A stretch of DNA of 64,000 nt from Thiosulfatihalobacter marinus (GCF_016019955.1 NZ_JAECRZ010000005.1:1-64000); one strand, 5' to 3'; counted from the stretch's first letter, positions 1-8,890 are shown. Program-made: numbers and translations. The notes: generated from the sequence alone by a model not told the origin.

Positions 1-24
1 ACCCCTTTGAAATATAGGGATTTC

Positions 25-99
25 TGGTGCTGCTGGGGAGGATTGAACTCCCGACCTCACCCTTACCAAGGGTGCGCTCTACCACTGAGCTACAGCAGC
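25..99 (-). tRNA. tRNA-Thr (anticodon GGT)
   Basis: The reverse strand gives a complete 75-base cloverleaf. The acceptor arms are GCTGCTG and CAGCAGC, followed by discriminator A and an encoded CCA end. The D-arm reads GCTC/GAGC, the anticodon stem CACCC/GGGTG encloses loop TTGGTAA, and the T-loop is TTCAATC. Anticodon GGT decodes ACC and ACT. It lies divergent from the murA operon. Confidence 0.96.
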
Positions 100-186
100 A
101 TTACCGTGGCGCGGGAGATAGCTGCAAAGCTTGATGCTTGCAACCCCAATCTGGACCCTTTTTTGCGGCTCATGTAAGGAATGACA

Positions 187-363
187 ATGGAACGTAAATC
201 GCCCCCCGCAAACAAGATGAACAAGGCCCAAAGCCGCGAAGACCGCCTGAAGGCGGCGCTCAAGGCGAATATGGGCCGCCGCAAGGCACAGGCGCGCGCG
301 CGCGCCGCCGGGGACAGCGAAACCCAGCGTTCCGAGGCAGGCAACAACAAAGGTCAGGACTGA
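187..363 (+). CDS. small basic hypothetical protein upstream of murA
   Basis: A 58-residue product rich in Arg, Lys, Ala and Gln, with no hydrophobic stretch, so probably cytosolic. An AAGGA Shine-Dalgarno at 176-180 fits the ATG at 187 (6-base spacing) better than the in-frame ATG at 181, which directly abuts it. The stop codon overlaps the murA start (TGATG), so the two are probably translationally coupled. I do not recognise a named family; similar short basic proteins may precede murA in related genomes, but that is from memory. Function unknown. Confidence 0.7.
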   Translation: MERKSPPANKMNKAQSREDRLKAALKANMGRRKAQARARAAGDSETQRSEAGNNKGQD

Positions 364-1631
364 TGGATTCGATTATCGTGCGCGGCAACGGGCCGCTTAA
401 GGGGCAGATCCCGATCGCCGGGGCCAAGAATGCCTGTCTGACGCTGATGCCGGCGACGTTGCTCAGCGAAGAGCCGCTGACACTGACCAACGCGCCCCGG
501 TTGAGCGACATCAAGACGATGGCCGCCTTGCTGGAAAGCCTTGGGGCCGAGGTGACGAGCCTTCAGGACGGCAAGGTGCTGGCGATGTCGAGCCACGATT
601 TGACGTCAAGCCATGCCGATTACGATATCGTGCGCAAGATGCGCGCCTCCAACCTTGTGCTGGGGCCGCTCCTGGCGCGCACGGGCCATGCCGAGGTGTC
701 CTTGCCGGGCGGCTGTGCGATTGGCGCGCGGCCGATGGATCTGCATATTTTCGGGCTGGAGAAACTGGGCGCCGAGATTGAGCTGCGCGAGGGTTATCTG
801 CACGCAAAGGCGCCGCGCGGGCTGAAAGGGGCCGAGATTGATCTGGCCTTTGCCTCGGTCGGGGCGACCGAGAATATCCTGATGGCGGCGACGCTGGCCA
901 GGGGCTCCACGGTGATCCGCAACGCCGCGCGCGAGCCGGAAATCGTGGATCTGGCCACCTGTCTGCGTGCCATGGGGGCCCAGATCGAAGGTGACGGTAC
1001 GTCCGAGATCGTTGTGCAGGGCGTTGACCGCTTGCACGGCGCGACACACCCCGTTGTGGCCGACCGGATCGAGCTGGGCACCTACATGCTGGCCCCGGCC
1101 TTTTGCGGGGGCGAGGTGGAATGCCTGGGTGGGCGGCTGGACCTTGTGGGCGCCTTTGTCGAAAAGTTGCACGACGCCGGGATCGACGTGGAAGAGACCA
1201 AGGCCGGTCTGAAAGTGGCGCGCCGCAACGGGCGGGTCAAAGCGGTGGACATCACCACCCAGCCGTTCCCCGGATTTCCCACCGACCTTCAGGCGCAGAT
1301 GATGGCCTTGCTGAGCACCGCCGAGGGGACTTCGGTTCTGGAAGAGAAGATCTTTGAGAACCGTTTCATGCACGCGCCCGAGCTGATGCGCATGGGCGCC
1401 GAGATCGAGGTGCACGGCGGCACCGCGACGGTACGTGGTGTGGACCGGCTCAGGGGGGCGCCGGTGATGGCGACCGACCTGCGCGCCAGCGTGTCGCTGA
1501 TCCTTGCCGGTTTGGCGGCAGAGGGCGAAACCGTGGTCAGCCGGGTCTATCACCTGGATCGTGGCTATGAGCGGGTCGAGGAAAAGCTGGGCAATGTGGG
1601 TGCCCATATCGAGAGGGTTCGGGAAACGTGA
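363..1631 (+). CDS. murA: UDP-N-acetylglucosamine 1-carboxyvinyltransferase MurA
   Basis: First committed step of peptidoglycan synthesis in the cytosol: transfers enolpyruvate from PEP to UDP-GlcNAc. The 422-residue length is normal for the EPSP-synthase-like family. The N-terminus carries the AGAKNA motif with Lys22, and the active-site loop [11 protein letters not shown] holds the PEP-binding, fosfomycin-target Cys at about residue 118, so the usual sensitive form is encoded. The start overlaps the stop of the small upstream gene, and the stop overlaps the ATG of the following DUF2948 gene, giving a tight three-gene operon. Confidence 0.97.
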   Translation: MDSIIVRGNGPLKGQIPIAGAKNACLTLMPATLLSEEPLTLTNAPRLSDIKTMAALLESLGAEVTSLQDGKVLAMSSHDLTSSHADYDIVRKMRASNLVLGPLLARTGHAEVSLPGGCAIGARPMDLHIFGLEKLGAEIELREGYLHAKAPRGLKGAEIDLAFASVGATENILMAATLARGSTVIRNAAREPEIVDLATCLRAMGAQIEGDGTSEIVVQGVDRLHGATHPVVADRIELGTYMLAPAFCGGEVECLGGRLDLVGAFVEKLHDAGIDVEETKAGLKVARRNGRVKAVDITTQPFPGFPTDLQAQMMALLSTAEGTSVLEEKIFENRFMHAPELMRMGAEIEVHGGTATVRGVDRLRGAPVMATDLRASVSLILAGLAAEGETVVSRVYHLDRGYERVEEKLGNVGAHIERVRET

Positions 1632-2107
1632 TGCAGGACGCAAGTTTCGAAGACGGGCGCGAGGCGCCGCTGCACCTTGGCGCGCTGGATGCAGAGGATC
1701 TGAAAATCCTGTCCACCCTGGCACAGGATGCGGTATTTCCGGCCGGTGAAATGAAATGGCTCCCGCGCGAGCGGCGCTTCGCGCTGTTGCTCAACCGGTT
1801 CCGCTGGGAAGATCTGAAGGCGGCGGAAACGCGGGGGCGCGCGGTGGAACGGGTGCAGGCGCTGCTGGTGATCGACAACGTGCTGCATGTGGCCAGCCAG
1901 GGGGTGGCGCGCGACGACAGTGACATGATCCTGTCGCTGCTGACGGTCACGTTCGAACCGGGGGAAGACGGGGCCGGGCATGTGGTGCTGACGCTGGCCG
2001 GGGATGGCGGTATCCGTCTGACGGTCGAGGCGCTGGAAGTGACCCTCAAGGATGTGACGCGCCCCTACGTGGCACCCTCCCGTCACGTGCCGAAACACGA
2101 AGTCTGA
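1631..2107 (+). CDS. DUF2948 family protein
   Basis: A 158-residue cytosolic protein of a family found mainly in Alphaproteobacteria and usually next to murA and hisD. Recognisable parts are the opening LHLGALDAEDL and the central FALLLNRFRWE. The ATG at 1631 is preferred over the GTG at 1628 because it overlaps the murA stop in the normal ATGA-like way. There is no signal peptide or membrane segment. The function is unknown; constant linkage to murA and hisD is the only hint I have. Confidence 0.85.
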   Translation: MQDASFEDGREAPLHLGALDAEDLKILSTLAQDAVFPAGEMKWLPRERRFALLLNRFRWEDLKAAETRGRAVERVQALLVIDNVLHVASQGVARDDSDMILSLLTVTFEPGEDGAGHVVLTLAGDGGIRLTVEALEVTLKDVTRPYVAPSRHVPKHEV

Positions 2108-2206
2108 ACCAGGCCGCTCGTCAAGCCCGCGCGGGCTTTCCTCGCGGTGCCGTGGCGCTTGAGGCTGGCGCGTCGGGGCGGTATGAGCGCCCCAAAGGAG
2201 AGTCAG

Positions 2207-3508
2207 ATGCCCCAGTTCCTGAACGCCGCCGACACCGATTTCGAACCCCGGTTCACCGCCCTTCTGGGCGCCAAGCGCGAAGACAGCCCGGATGTGGACG
2301 CGGTGGTGGCCGACATCATCGCCGATGTGCGCGCGCGCGGTGACGCGGCGGTGATCGAGCTGACGGCGAAATTCGACCGGCTGGATCTGACACCGCAGAC
2401 GCTGCGCTTTTCGGAAGCGGAGATAGAAACCCACTGCGCTCTGGTGAACGCCGCCGACCGCGCCGCGCTGGAGCTGGCGGCGGAGAGAATCCGCGCCTAT
2501 CACGCACGCCAGATGCCAGAGGATGCCAGCTGGACCGACGAGACCGGTGCCATGCTGGGCTGGCGCTGGAGCGCGGTTTCGGCGGCGGGGCTTTATGTGC
2601 CGGGCGGGCTGGCATCTTACCCGTCCTCGGTGCTGATGAATGCCATTCCCGCCAAGGTCGCCGGTGTCGAGCGGCTGGCCATCGTGGTGCCCACGCCTGA
2701 CGGGGTGGCCAATCCGCTCGTGTTGCTGGCCGCGCGGCTGGCCGGGGTGGACGAGGTCTACCGGATCGGCGGGGCTCAGGCGGTGGCGGCGCTGGCCTAT
2801 GGCACCCAAACCATCGCCCCGGTGGACAAGATCACCGGGCCGGGCAATGCCTTTGTGGCCGCCGCCAAGCGGCGGGTGTTCGGCAAGGTCGGCATAGACA
2901 TGATCGCGGGGCCCTCCGAAATCCTCGTGATCGCCGACAAGGACAACAACCCCGACTGGATCGCACTCGACCTGCTCAGCCAGGCCGAACATGACGAAAG
3001 CGCCCAGTCGATCCTGATCACCGACGATGCCGCCTTTGGGCAAGCTGTGGCCAGGGCCGTGGACGCGCGTCTGGAAACGCTGACGCGCCGCGCCATTGCC
3101 GGGGTCAGCTGGCGCGATTTCGGCGCGGTGATCACTGTGCCCGATCTGAAAACCGCCGCTGCCCTGTCCAACCGTATCGCTCCCGAACACCTGGAACTTT
3201 GCGTGGCCGATCCAGATACACTCAGCACGCAGATTACCCACGCCGGAGCAATCTTCCTGGGCCAGTACACGCCCGAGGCGATCGGAGACTATGTCGGCGG
3301 CCCCAACCACGTGCTGCCCACGGCCCGTTCGGCCCGGTTTTCCTCGGGCCTCAGTGTGATGGACTTCCTCAAGCGCACCACCCTGTCTAAAATGACACCT
3401 CAGGCCCTGCGCGCCATCGGCCCCGCCGCCGAAACCCTGGCCATCTCGGAAAGCCTTGAGGCCCACGGTCTGAGCGTGCGCGCCCGGCTCGACGCGCTGA
3501 ACGACTGA
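2207..3508 (+). CDS. hisD: histidinol dehydrogenase HisD
   Basis: Catalyses the last two steps of histidine synthesis, the NAD-dependent oxidation of L-histidinol to L-histidine through the aldehyde. The 433-residue product has the family hallmarks GLYVPGG, GPGNAFVAAAKR, IAGPSEILV, and a C-terminal NHVLPT segment. The ATG at 2207 is chosen because AAAGGAG at 2194-2200 is a good ribosome site and the protein then begins MPQFLNAADTDFE, typical of the family. The open frame extends upstream to 2147 without a better start. It ends convergently with dat. Confidence 0.96.
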   Translation: MPQFLNAADTDFEPRFTALLGAKREDSPDVDAVVADIIADVRARGDAAVIELTAKFDRLDLTPQTLRFSEAEIETHCALVNAADRAALELAAERIRAYHARQMPEDASWTDETGAMLGWRWSAVSAAGLYVPGGLASYPSSVLMNAIPAKVAGVERLAIVVPTPDGVANPLVLLAARLAGVDEVYRIGGAQAVAALAYGTQTIAPVDKITGPGNAFVAAAKRRVFGKVGIDMIAGPSEILVIADKDNNPDWIALDLLSQAEHDESAQSILITDDAAFGQAVARAVDARLETLTRRAIAGVSWRDFGAVITVPDLKTAAALSNRIAPEHLELCVADPDTLSTQITHAGAIFLGQYTPEAIGDYVGGPNHVLPTARSARFSSGLSVMDFLKRTTLSKMTPQALRAIGPAAETLAISESLEAHGLSVRARLDALND

Positions 3509-3519
3509 CCCCCCGCTCT

Positions 3520-3580
3520 TCTTTTGGCCGAAAATATCCCGGGGGAATCGCGGCTTGCCGCGATGGGGGCAGCGCCCCCC
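3520..3580. terminator. bidirectional terminator-like hairpins between hisD and dat
   Basis: The convergent gap contains two stems: ATCGCGGC/GCCGCGAT (3547-3564, loop TT) and GGGGGC/GCCCCC (3565-3579). They follow the motif TTTTGGCCGAAAATATCCC, which in reverse complement resembles the arms of the palindromic elements at 8891 and 13684. Both genes end here, so a shared terminator is likely. No clear T-tract is present. Confidence 0.5.
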
Positions 3581-3592
3581 AACCCGCCCGCC

Positions 3593-4453
3593 TCAGATCG
3601 CGGCCTTGCGGCTTTCTTCCAGGTAGATCTCGCGCAGACGGCGGGCAATCGGGCCCGGCGTGCCATCGCCCAGCCTGACGCCGTCAATCTCGACGACCGG
3701 CATGACAAAGGCGCTGGCCGAGGTGGTAAAGGCCTCGTCCGCCGCCTGCGCCTCCTGAATGGTGAACAGCCGCTCCTCGACCTTCAGCTGCGCCTCCTGC
3801 GCCATGCGCAGCACCGCCTTGCGGGTGATGCCGTGCAGAATGTCGGAGGACAGGGGGCGGGTCACGATGGTGTTGCCCTTGACGAAATAGGCATTGTTCG
3901 ACGTCCCTTCGGTGACATAGCCGTCCTCCACCATCCACGCATCGTCACACCCGGCCTTCTTGGCCATCATCTTGCCCATGGACGGGTACAGCAACTGCAC
4001 CGTCTTGATATCGCGCCGTCCCCAGCGGATATCGTCTATGGAAATGATCCTGGCACCCTTTTGCGCCGCCGGGCTGTCGGCCAGGCCGGGCTTGTTTTGC
4101 GTAAAGAGCACGATGCCGGGCGGTGTACCCTCCGCGGGAAACACAAAATCCCGATCACCATCCGAGCCGCGCGTGACCTGAAGATAGATCAGGCCCTCGT
4201 CGATGCCATTCAGCTCAACCAGCTTGCGGCAAATATCGAGAAGCTCTTTAGTCGAGCAAGGCTCTGCCATGTCCAGCGCGTCCAGCGAGCGTTTCAGGCG
4301 CATGGCGTGGCCGTCAAAATCGATCAGCTTGCCGTCCAGCACCGACGTGACTTCGTAAACCGCGTCCGCCATCAGGAAGCCCCGGTCAAAGATCGAGATC
4401 GTCGCCTCGGTTTCGGGAAGGTAGGTGCCATTGACGTAAACGGTGCGGGTCAT
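3593..4453 (-). CDS. dat: D-amino-acid transaminase (class IV PLP aminotransferase)
   Basis: A fold-type IV PLP enzyme of 286 residues that probably moves the amino group between D-alanine, D-glutamate and their 2-oxo acids. The PLP lysine is in RRDIKTVQLL (Lys150), and the cofactor phosphate region in VTEGTSNNAYF (Glu182). The N-terminal YVNGTYLPETEA and DRGFLMADAVYE match D-amino-acid transaminases better than branched-chain ones. The start is at 4453 because homology begins at MTRTVYVNG; the frame is open further upstream. It lies downstream, on the same strand, of the dgcN-dgcA genes, which supports a role in D-glutamate turnover. Confidence 0.85.
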   Translation of the reverse strand: MTRTVYVNGTYLPETEATISIFDRGFLMADAVYEVTSVLDGKLIDFDGHAMRLKRSLDALDMAEPCSTKELLDICRKLVELNGIDEGLIYLQVTRGSDGDRDFVFPAEGTPPGIVLFTQNKPGLADSPAAQKGARIISIDDIRWGRRDIKTVQLLYPSMGKMMAKKAGCDDAWMVEDGYVTEGTSNNAYFVKGNTIVTRPLSSDILHGITRKAVLRMAQEAQLKVEERLFTIQEAQAADEAFTTSASAFVMPVVEIDGVRLGDGTPGPIARRLREIYLEESRKAAI

Positions 4454-4516
4454 GTGTGTCTTCTCTGCTAGGTTTGGTGGCGATGCCGGTTTCTTTTGGT
4501 GGATTCTGCGCACTTG

Positions 4517-5353
4517 TCAACGCACGGCGCCCCTGCGCGCATCCCCCGCGATGATCTGTCCCTTGCGAAAACTCGGTTTGCCGTATTCGGCATTCAGCCA
4601 CGCGAACCGGACGATTCCGTTCTTGATCGTGTCGATCAACAGGCAACGGGTGCCCACCTTTTTGCCGGTGCTGGCCCAGGCGCCATCGAACATACAGACC
4701 AGCCCGTCGGGCGTGGCGATCCAGCGGCCAAAGTTCAGTTGCAGCCTGCCACTGTTGCCGACCATGTGCTGTTCACCGCGCCCCTTTTCAAACCAGATGG
4801 CAAAGCCGCGCTTTTCCATGTTCATGAAGCTGCGCTGCATCAGGGCCTGTTCCAGGCCCGGATCGCGCTTGAGGCGGCTGGCATGGGCCGGGTCTGCCCT
4901 CATGGCTTTCGTATCGGCCATGGCGGCGGGCGCGTTGCCGCTAAAGTTGACCGGCGCACGGCCAAAGACGGACGGCGCGGTCTTGCCGTTGACCGGCGTA
5001 TAGACGGCCGAGACCTTGCGGGTTGGCTCGACCGGCCTGGCCACGACCTGCCCGTTCACCGCATACAGGATACAGTCGCGCCGCCCTTTCTTCAGGAAAG
5101 CCCGGCAGTTTGCCAGCGCCTCGTCGCCGGCTGCCTTGGCCGAGCTGGCTCCCCAGCGCGTGCCCCAGGCACCATCCGGTGACAGGGCGAAACCGGTGTT
5201 GGACGGTTTGCCTTTCAACTCCTGCAACTCTCCGGCCTGTTTTCGGGTCAGTGTGACGGTCCAGCTTTCCTGGGCCTGGGCCTGAGCCTGGGCCGAAACA
5301 GCGGCCGCGCCAAGCTGGGCGAGGGCCAGCAGCACAAGAGTGACAAATTTCAT
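4517..5353 (-). CDS. secreted hypothetical protein with Cys pair
   Basis: A 278-residue protein with a clear Sec signal peptide (MKFVTLVLLALAQLGAAA, then a run of Ala-Gln pairs). Around residues 65-105 is WGxxS...A..ALxxC, then KKGRRDCILYAVNG, a two-cysteine segment seen in many secreted proteins of this family of bacteria; a disulfide is likely. The C-terminal half is basic and has WIATPDGLVCMFDG. The Ala-Gln run is encoded by four near-identical hexamers at 5269-5292. It sits between dat and dgcA on the same strand. Function unknown; exported to the periplasm by inference. Confidence 0.7.
   Translation of the reverse strand: MKFVTLVLLALAQLGAAAVSAQAQAQAQESWTVTLTRKQAGELQELKGKPSNTGFALSPDGAWGTRWGASSAKAAGDEALANCRAFLKKGRRDCILYAVNGQVVARPVEPTRKVSAVYTPVNGKTAPSVFGRAPVNFSGNAPAAMADTKAMRADPAHASRLKRDPGLEQALMQRSFMNMEKRGFAIWFEKGRGEQHMVGNSGRLQLNFGRWIATPDGLVCMFDGAWASTGKKVGTRCLLIDTIKNGIVRFAWLNAEYGKPSFRKGQIIAGDARRGAVR
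5269..5292 (-). repeat. four-copy hexamer tandem repeat in a signal-peptide region
   Basis: Units CCTGGG, CCTGGG, CCTGAG, CCTGGG follow one another on the plus strand and encode alternating Ala-Gln at the predicted signal-peptidase site of the secreted protein. A gain or loss of units would keep the frame, since the unit is six bases. Confidence 0.7.
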
Positions 5354-5472
5354 CGGACAATGCCTTTCACAATATCAAATGCGGTAAACGCTAAAGCGGC
5401 GGTCAGGCACCTGCAAGGCCGACCCGCGTCAGGCGAGAAACGCACAGTCATGACCGGTGGCTGCGCCCATTC

Positions 5473-6435
5473 TCATCCCCACAAGGCCGGGGATGGCGGA
5501 TGCACGCCCGCTGCGTCAAACCGCAGCGGTGTGTCGCGGTCTTCGGCCAGCAGGAGCGGGCCGTCAAGATCCGTGACCATCGCGCCCTGCGCCACCAGCG
5601 TGGCCGGCGCCATGGCAAGGCTTGATCCGACCATGCAGCCCACCATGATCCTATAGCCTTCGGTCCGCGCCGCGTCGCGCAGAGCCAGCGCCTCGGTCAA
5701 CCCTCCGGTCTTGTCGAGTTTGATGTTCACAACGTCATATTTACCCTGCAACGCCGGAAGGCTGGCCCGGTCATGGCAGCTTTCGTCGGCACAGACGGGC
5801 ACCGGGCGTTCCATGCCGATCAGCGCGTCATCGTCACCCGCCGGCAAAGGCTGCTCCACCAACGCCACGCCCAGACGCTGCATGTGCGGCGCGAAATCGG
5901 CGTAAATCTCGGCGCTCCAGCCTTCATTGGCATCCACGATGATGGTGGCATCGGGTGCGCCCGCGCGCACAGCCTCCAGCCGGGGCATGTCGTTATCCGT
6001 TCCCAGCTTGATCTTTAGAAGCGGGCGGAAGGCGTTGGCCGCTGCCTGTTCGCGCATCTTTTCCGGGGTGTCGAGCGACAGGGTATAGGCGGTGATTTCC
6101 GGCCCCGGTGCGGGCAGTCCGGCAAGCTCCCAGACAGGTTTGCCGGTCGTTTTCGCTTCGAGATCCCACAACGCACAGTCCAGCGCGTTGCGCGCCGCCC
6201 CGGCGGGCAGCGTGTAAAGCCCGGCGCGATTGACCGGGGCATTTACGCTGTTGATCAGGTCGGTCACGTTTTCCAGCGACTCGCCATAACGCGCATAGGG
6301 CACGCATTCGCCCCAACCCGTAACGCCGTTTTCACTGACGCGCACGGTCAGCACCCTGGCCTCGGTGCGCGATCCGCGCGAAATGGTGAACGCCTGCGCC
6401 AGCTTGAACACGTCGCGAGTGACGGAGATTTGCAT
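5473..6435 (-). CDS. dgcA: enolase-superfamily epimerase, N-acetyl-D-glutamate racemase type (DgcA)
   Basis: A 320-residue muconate-lactonizing subgroup enolase. Visible active-site residues are the Lys pair in LLKIKLG (141 and 143), metal ligands in IVDANEGW (Asp168), VEQPLP (Glu194) and CADES (Asp217), and the second base in NIKLDKTGG (Lys242). Such enzymes are called dipeptide epimerases, but the gene directly upstream is dgcN (DUF1611), and the pair matches the D-glutamate route in which DgcN acetylates D-Glu and DgcA racemises N-acetyl-D-Glu. A role in L-Ala-D/L-Glu epimerisation during murein recycling remains possible. Confidence 0.8.
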   Translation of the reverse strand: MQISVTRDVFKLAQAFTISRGSRTEARVLTVRVSENGVTGWGECVPYARYGESLENVTDLINSVNAPVNRAGLYTLPAGAARNALDCALWDLEAKTTGKPVWELAGLPAPGPEITAYTLSLDTPEKMREQAAANAFRPLLKIKLGTDNDMPRLEAVRAGAPDATIIVDANEGWSAEIYADFAPHMQRLGVALVEQPLPAGDDDALIGMERPVPVCADESCHDRASLPALQGKYDVVNIKLDKTGGLTEALALRDAARTEGYRIMVGCMVGSSLAMAPATLVAQGAMVTDLDGPLLLAEDRDTPLRFDAAGVHPPSPALWG

Positions 6436-6528
6436 GACTGTCCTTTCTGCCCGCCCGGCGCACCGCCCGGGCTCTTGTCCTATCTGTGACCGGGGTGCGC
6501 CCCCGGCGCAAGACCGGGGCAGGCGGCT

Positions 6529-7536
6529 TTAGATCGCGGCCAGCGCGTCCACCAGCTTGCCCGCACCAAAGCGGAACGGATCGGTGGCTGGCAGATCCAT
6601 GTCGGCTTCGAGCCCGGCAAGATACGCGAGGGCCTCGTCCTCGGCCATGTGCTGTGTATTGACCGAAAGCCCGACGACCTGGCAGGCGGGATTGGCCACG
6701 CGCGCAAGGCTCAGCGCCTGATCGCGCAGGGCGTCCAGCGAGGGCAGGGCATAGGAGGGCAGGCCGCGCATATGGGTGCGGGTGGGTTCGTGGCACAGGA
6801 TCAGCGCGTCGGGCTGACCGCCATGGATCAGCGCCATGGTCACACCGGAATAGGACACATGAAACAGAGAGCCCTGCCCCTCGATATGGTCCCAGTGGTC
6901 GGGCTCATTGTCGGGGGTCAGCCATTCCACGGAACCTGCCATGAAATCCGCGATCACCGCGTCCAGCGGCACCCCGTCGCCAGTGATGAGAATCCCGGTC
7001 TGGCCCGTGGCGCGGAAGGTCGATTTCATGCCCCGCCCGCGCATTTCGGCGTCCATGCACAGCGCGGTATACATCTTGCCCACGGAACAATCGGTGCCCA
7101 CGGCCAGGCACCGCTTGCCGCTGCGTTTGACACCATTGGCGATGGGATAATCCACTTCCGGAACCCGCACGTCATGCAGCGTGCGCCCGGTTGCATTGGC
7201 CACGGCCACAAGATCGGGTTCGTCACGCAGCAGGTTATGCAGACCCGAGGCCAGGTCGAACCCTTCTTCCAGAGCCATGACCAGCACTTTTTTCCACTCG
7301 GGCGAGATCACGCCGCCACGGTTGGCCACGCCGATCACCAGCGTCCTGGCCCCGGCTTCGCGGGCCTCGGTCAATGTCATGTCAGAAAGGCCCAGATCAG
7401 CCTTGCAGCCCTCCATGCGGAACTGGCCCACGGCGTTTTGTGGGCGCCAGTCCCGGATGCCGATAGCCACCTTTGCGGCCAGCATGTCGGGCGCGTCGCC
7501 CAGAAAAAGCAGGTACGGGGTTTCGATCATCGACAT
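6529..7536 (-). CDS. dgcN: DUF1611 family D-glutamate N-acetyltransferase (DgcN-like)
   Basis: A 335-residue DUF1611 protein. A P-loop-like segment GTDCSVGK lies at about residues 147-154, followed by a RATGQTGILITGDG stretch characteristic of the family. In the described D-glutamate catabolic pair this protein makes N-acetyl-D-glutamate for DgcA. The start at 7536 is preferred over the longer open frame (to 7623) because AAGGAAA lies just upstream. It is first in a same-strand series dgcN-dgcA-secreted protein-dat, with gaps of about 60-120 bases, so co-transcription is plausible. Confidence 0.8.
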   Translation of the reverse strand: MSMIETPYLLFLGDAPDMLAAKVAIGIRDWRPQNAVGQFRMEGCKADLGLSDMTLTEAREAGARTLVIGVANRGGVISPEWKKVLVMALEEGFDLASGLHNLLRDEPDLVAVANATGRTLHDVRVPEVDYPIANGVKRSGKRCLAVGTDCSVGKMYTALCMDAEMRGRGMKSTFRATGQTGILITGDGVPLDAVIADFMAGSVEWLTPDNEPDHWDHIEGQGSLFHVSYSGVTMALIHGGQPDALILCHEPTRTHMRGLPSYALPSLDALRDQALSLARVANPACQVVGLSVNTQHMAEDEALAYLAGLEADMDLPATDPFRFGAGKLVDALAAI

Positions 7537-7851
7537 GGCGCGGTTTCCTTGAACTACGTATCTTGGGCGGCAGTTTCCACTATTTCGAACGAAATTTTCT
7601 TGTGAAGCGGCGTGGGAATGCAATTCCTGGTGAAGAAACTTCGATAAATTTGAGCGTTCGCGACATTTTATCCTGTTACCCTGGGTCTAATCCAGCAAAG
7701 TTGCCAATAGCACAGAAAGGCTGCCCTTTTTCTTCCGCGGCGCAGCGCGACCATGCCGCAGTTGCACAGAAACCGCTTGCAGAGATGTGCGCAATTTAAT
7801 ACCGCTGTGCGCAACCCTGACGCAATTTCGTTACCGAAAGGCCAGACAGAT
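7537..7851. promoter_or_regulatory. divergent dgcN/mcl1 intergenic region with TGTGCGCAA repeats
   Basis: This 315-base gap has no convincing gene. Near mcl1 it holds two direct copies of TGTGCGCAA at 7786-7794 and 7806-7814, 20 bases apart, followed by a related GACGCAATTT at 7818. Spacing of about two helical turns suggests a regulator site controlling mcl1. The central part is comparatively AT-rich, as expected of promoters for the two divergent genes. Confidence 0.5.
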
Positions 7852-8811
7852 ATGAGCTTCCGCATCCAGCCCGCCGCCCCGGCCCGCCCCAACCGCTGCC
7901 AGCTTTTTGGCCCGGCCAGCAACACCAAGCTGTTTGCCAAGATGGCCGCTTCGGCTGCCGACGTGATCAATATCGATCTCGAAGATTCCGTGGCGCCCAG
8001 CGACAAGGAAATGGCCCGCGCCAACGCGATCGACGCAATCAACTCGGTGGATTGGGGCAAGAAGACCCTGTCGGTGCGTATCAACGGGCTGGATACGCCG
8101 TATTGGTATCGCGACGTGGTGGACCTGCTGGAACAGGCTGGCGACAGGCTTGACCAGATCATGATCCCCAAGGTGGGCTGCGCCGAAGATATCTATGCCG
8201 TGGATGCGTTGGTCACGGCCATTGAACGGGCCAAGGGACGCGTAAAACCCATCGCTTTCGAGGTGATCATCGAATCGGCTGCCGGGATCGCCCATGTCGA
8301 AGCCATCGCCGCAGCCTCACCCCGGCTGGAAGCGATGAGCCTTGGCGCCGCGGATTTCGCCGCCTCGATGGGAATGCAGACCACCGGCATAGGTGGCACG
8401 CAGGAAAACTACTACATGATCCGCGAGGGCACCAAACACTGGTCCGACCCGTGGCACTGGGCGCAGGCCGCCATCGTCGCCGCCTGCCGCACCCATGGTG
8501 TACTGCCGGTGGACGGACCGTTTGGCGATTTTTCCGACGACGAGGGATACGTCGCCCAGGCCAAACGCTCGGCCACCCTGGGTATGGTGGGTAAATGGGC
8601 CATCCACCCCAAACAGATCGCACTGGCCAACGACGTGTTTACCCCGTCCGTGGAGGCTGTGACCGAAGCCCGCGAGATTCTTGCCGCGATGGAACAGGCC
8701 AAGGCCAACGGCGAAGGCGCGACAGTTTACAAAGGGCGCCTTGTTGACATCGCTTCGATCAAGCAGGCCGAAGTGGTCGTGGCCCAGGCCGAGCTGATCG
8801 CGGCGGGTTGA
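7852..8811 (+). CDS. mcl1: L-malyl-CoA/beta-methylmalyl-CoA lyase
   Basis: A CitE-like TIM-barrel lyase of 319 residues. It cleaves beta-methylmalyl-CoA to glyoxylate and propionyl-CoA, and malyl-CoA to acetyl-CoA and glyoxylate, as used in the ethylmalonyl-CoA pathway of acetate assimilation. Visible family motifs are INIDLEDSVAPSDKE, the Mg2+-binding Glu in EVIIESAAGI and Asp in SLGAADFAASMG, and KWAIHPKQI near the C-terminus. The start is set at 7852 because the family begins MSFRIQPAAPARPNR; the frame runs upstream to 7753. Presence of this gene fits a Rhodobacteraceae host lacking or supplementing the glyoxylate shunt. Confidence 0.93.
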   Translation: MSFRIQPAAPARPNRCQLFGPASNTKLFAKMAASAADVINIDLEDSVAPSDKEMARANAIDAINSVDWGKKTLSVRINGLDTPYWYRDVVDLLEQAGDRLDQIMIPKVGCAEDIYAVDALVTAIERAKGRVKPIAFEVIIESAAGIAHVEAIAAASPRLEAMSLGAADFAASMGMQTTGIGGTQENYYMIREGTKHWSDPWHWAQAAIVAACRTHGVLPVDGPFGDFSDDEGYVAQAKRSATLGMVGKWAIHPKQIALANDVFTPSVEAVTEAREILAAMEQAKANGEGATVYKGRLVDIASIKQAEVVVAQAELIAAG

Positions 8812-8836
8812 ATGCATGCGCGCAAGACCTGCCGGG

Positions 8837-8856
8837 CGGGGCTGTTTTCGGCCCCG
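8837..8856 (+). terminator. hairpin behind mcl1
   Basis: CGGGGC (8837-8842) pairs with GCCCCG (8851-8856) around a T-rich loop, followed by TCTT. It lies 26 bases after the mcl1 stop and is a plausible intrinsic terminator, although the T-tract is weak. Confidence 0.5.
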
Positions 8857-8890
8857 TCTTGGCGCGCCTGTCGCGCGGAGCCTCCGGCGG

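Noticed and set aside
1565-3466. 633-codon open frame on the minus strand opposite DUF2948 and hisD
   Set aside because: It is a shadow of high-GC codon use in the two real genes; no family motif and no ribosome site.
7960-7980. AATATCGAT core within mcl1
   Set aside because: It lies in codons for Asn-Ile-Asp and lacks the flanking A/T run of the island sites, so it is treated as chance.
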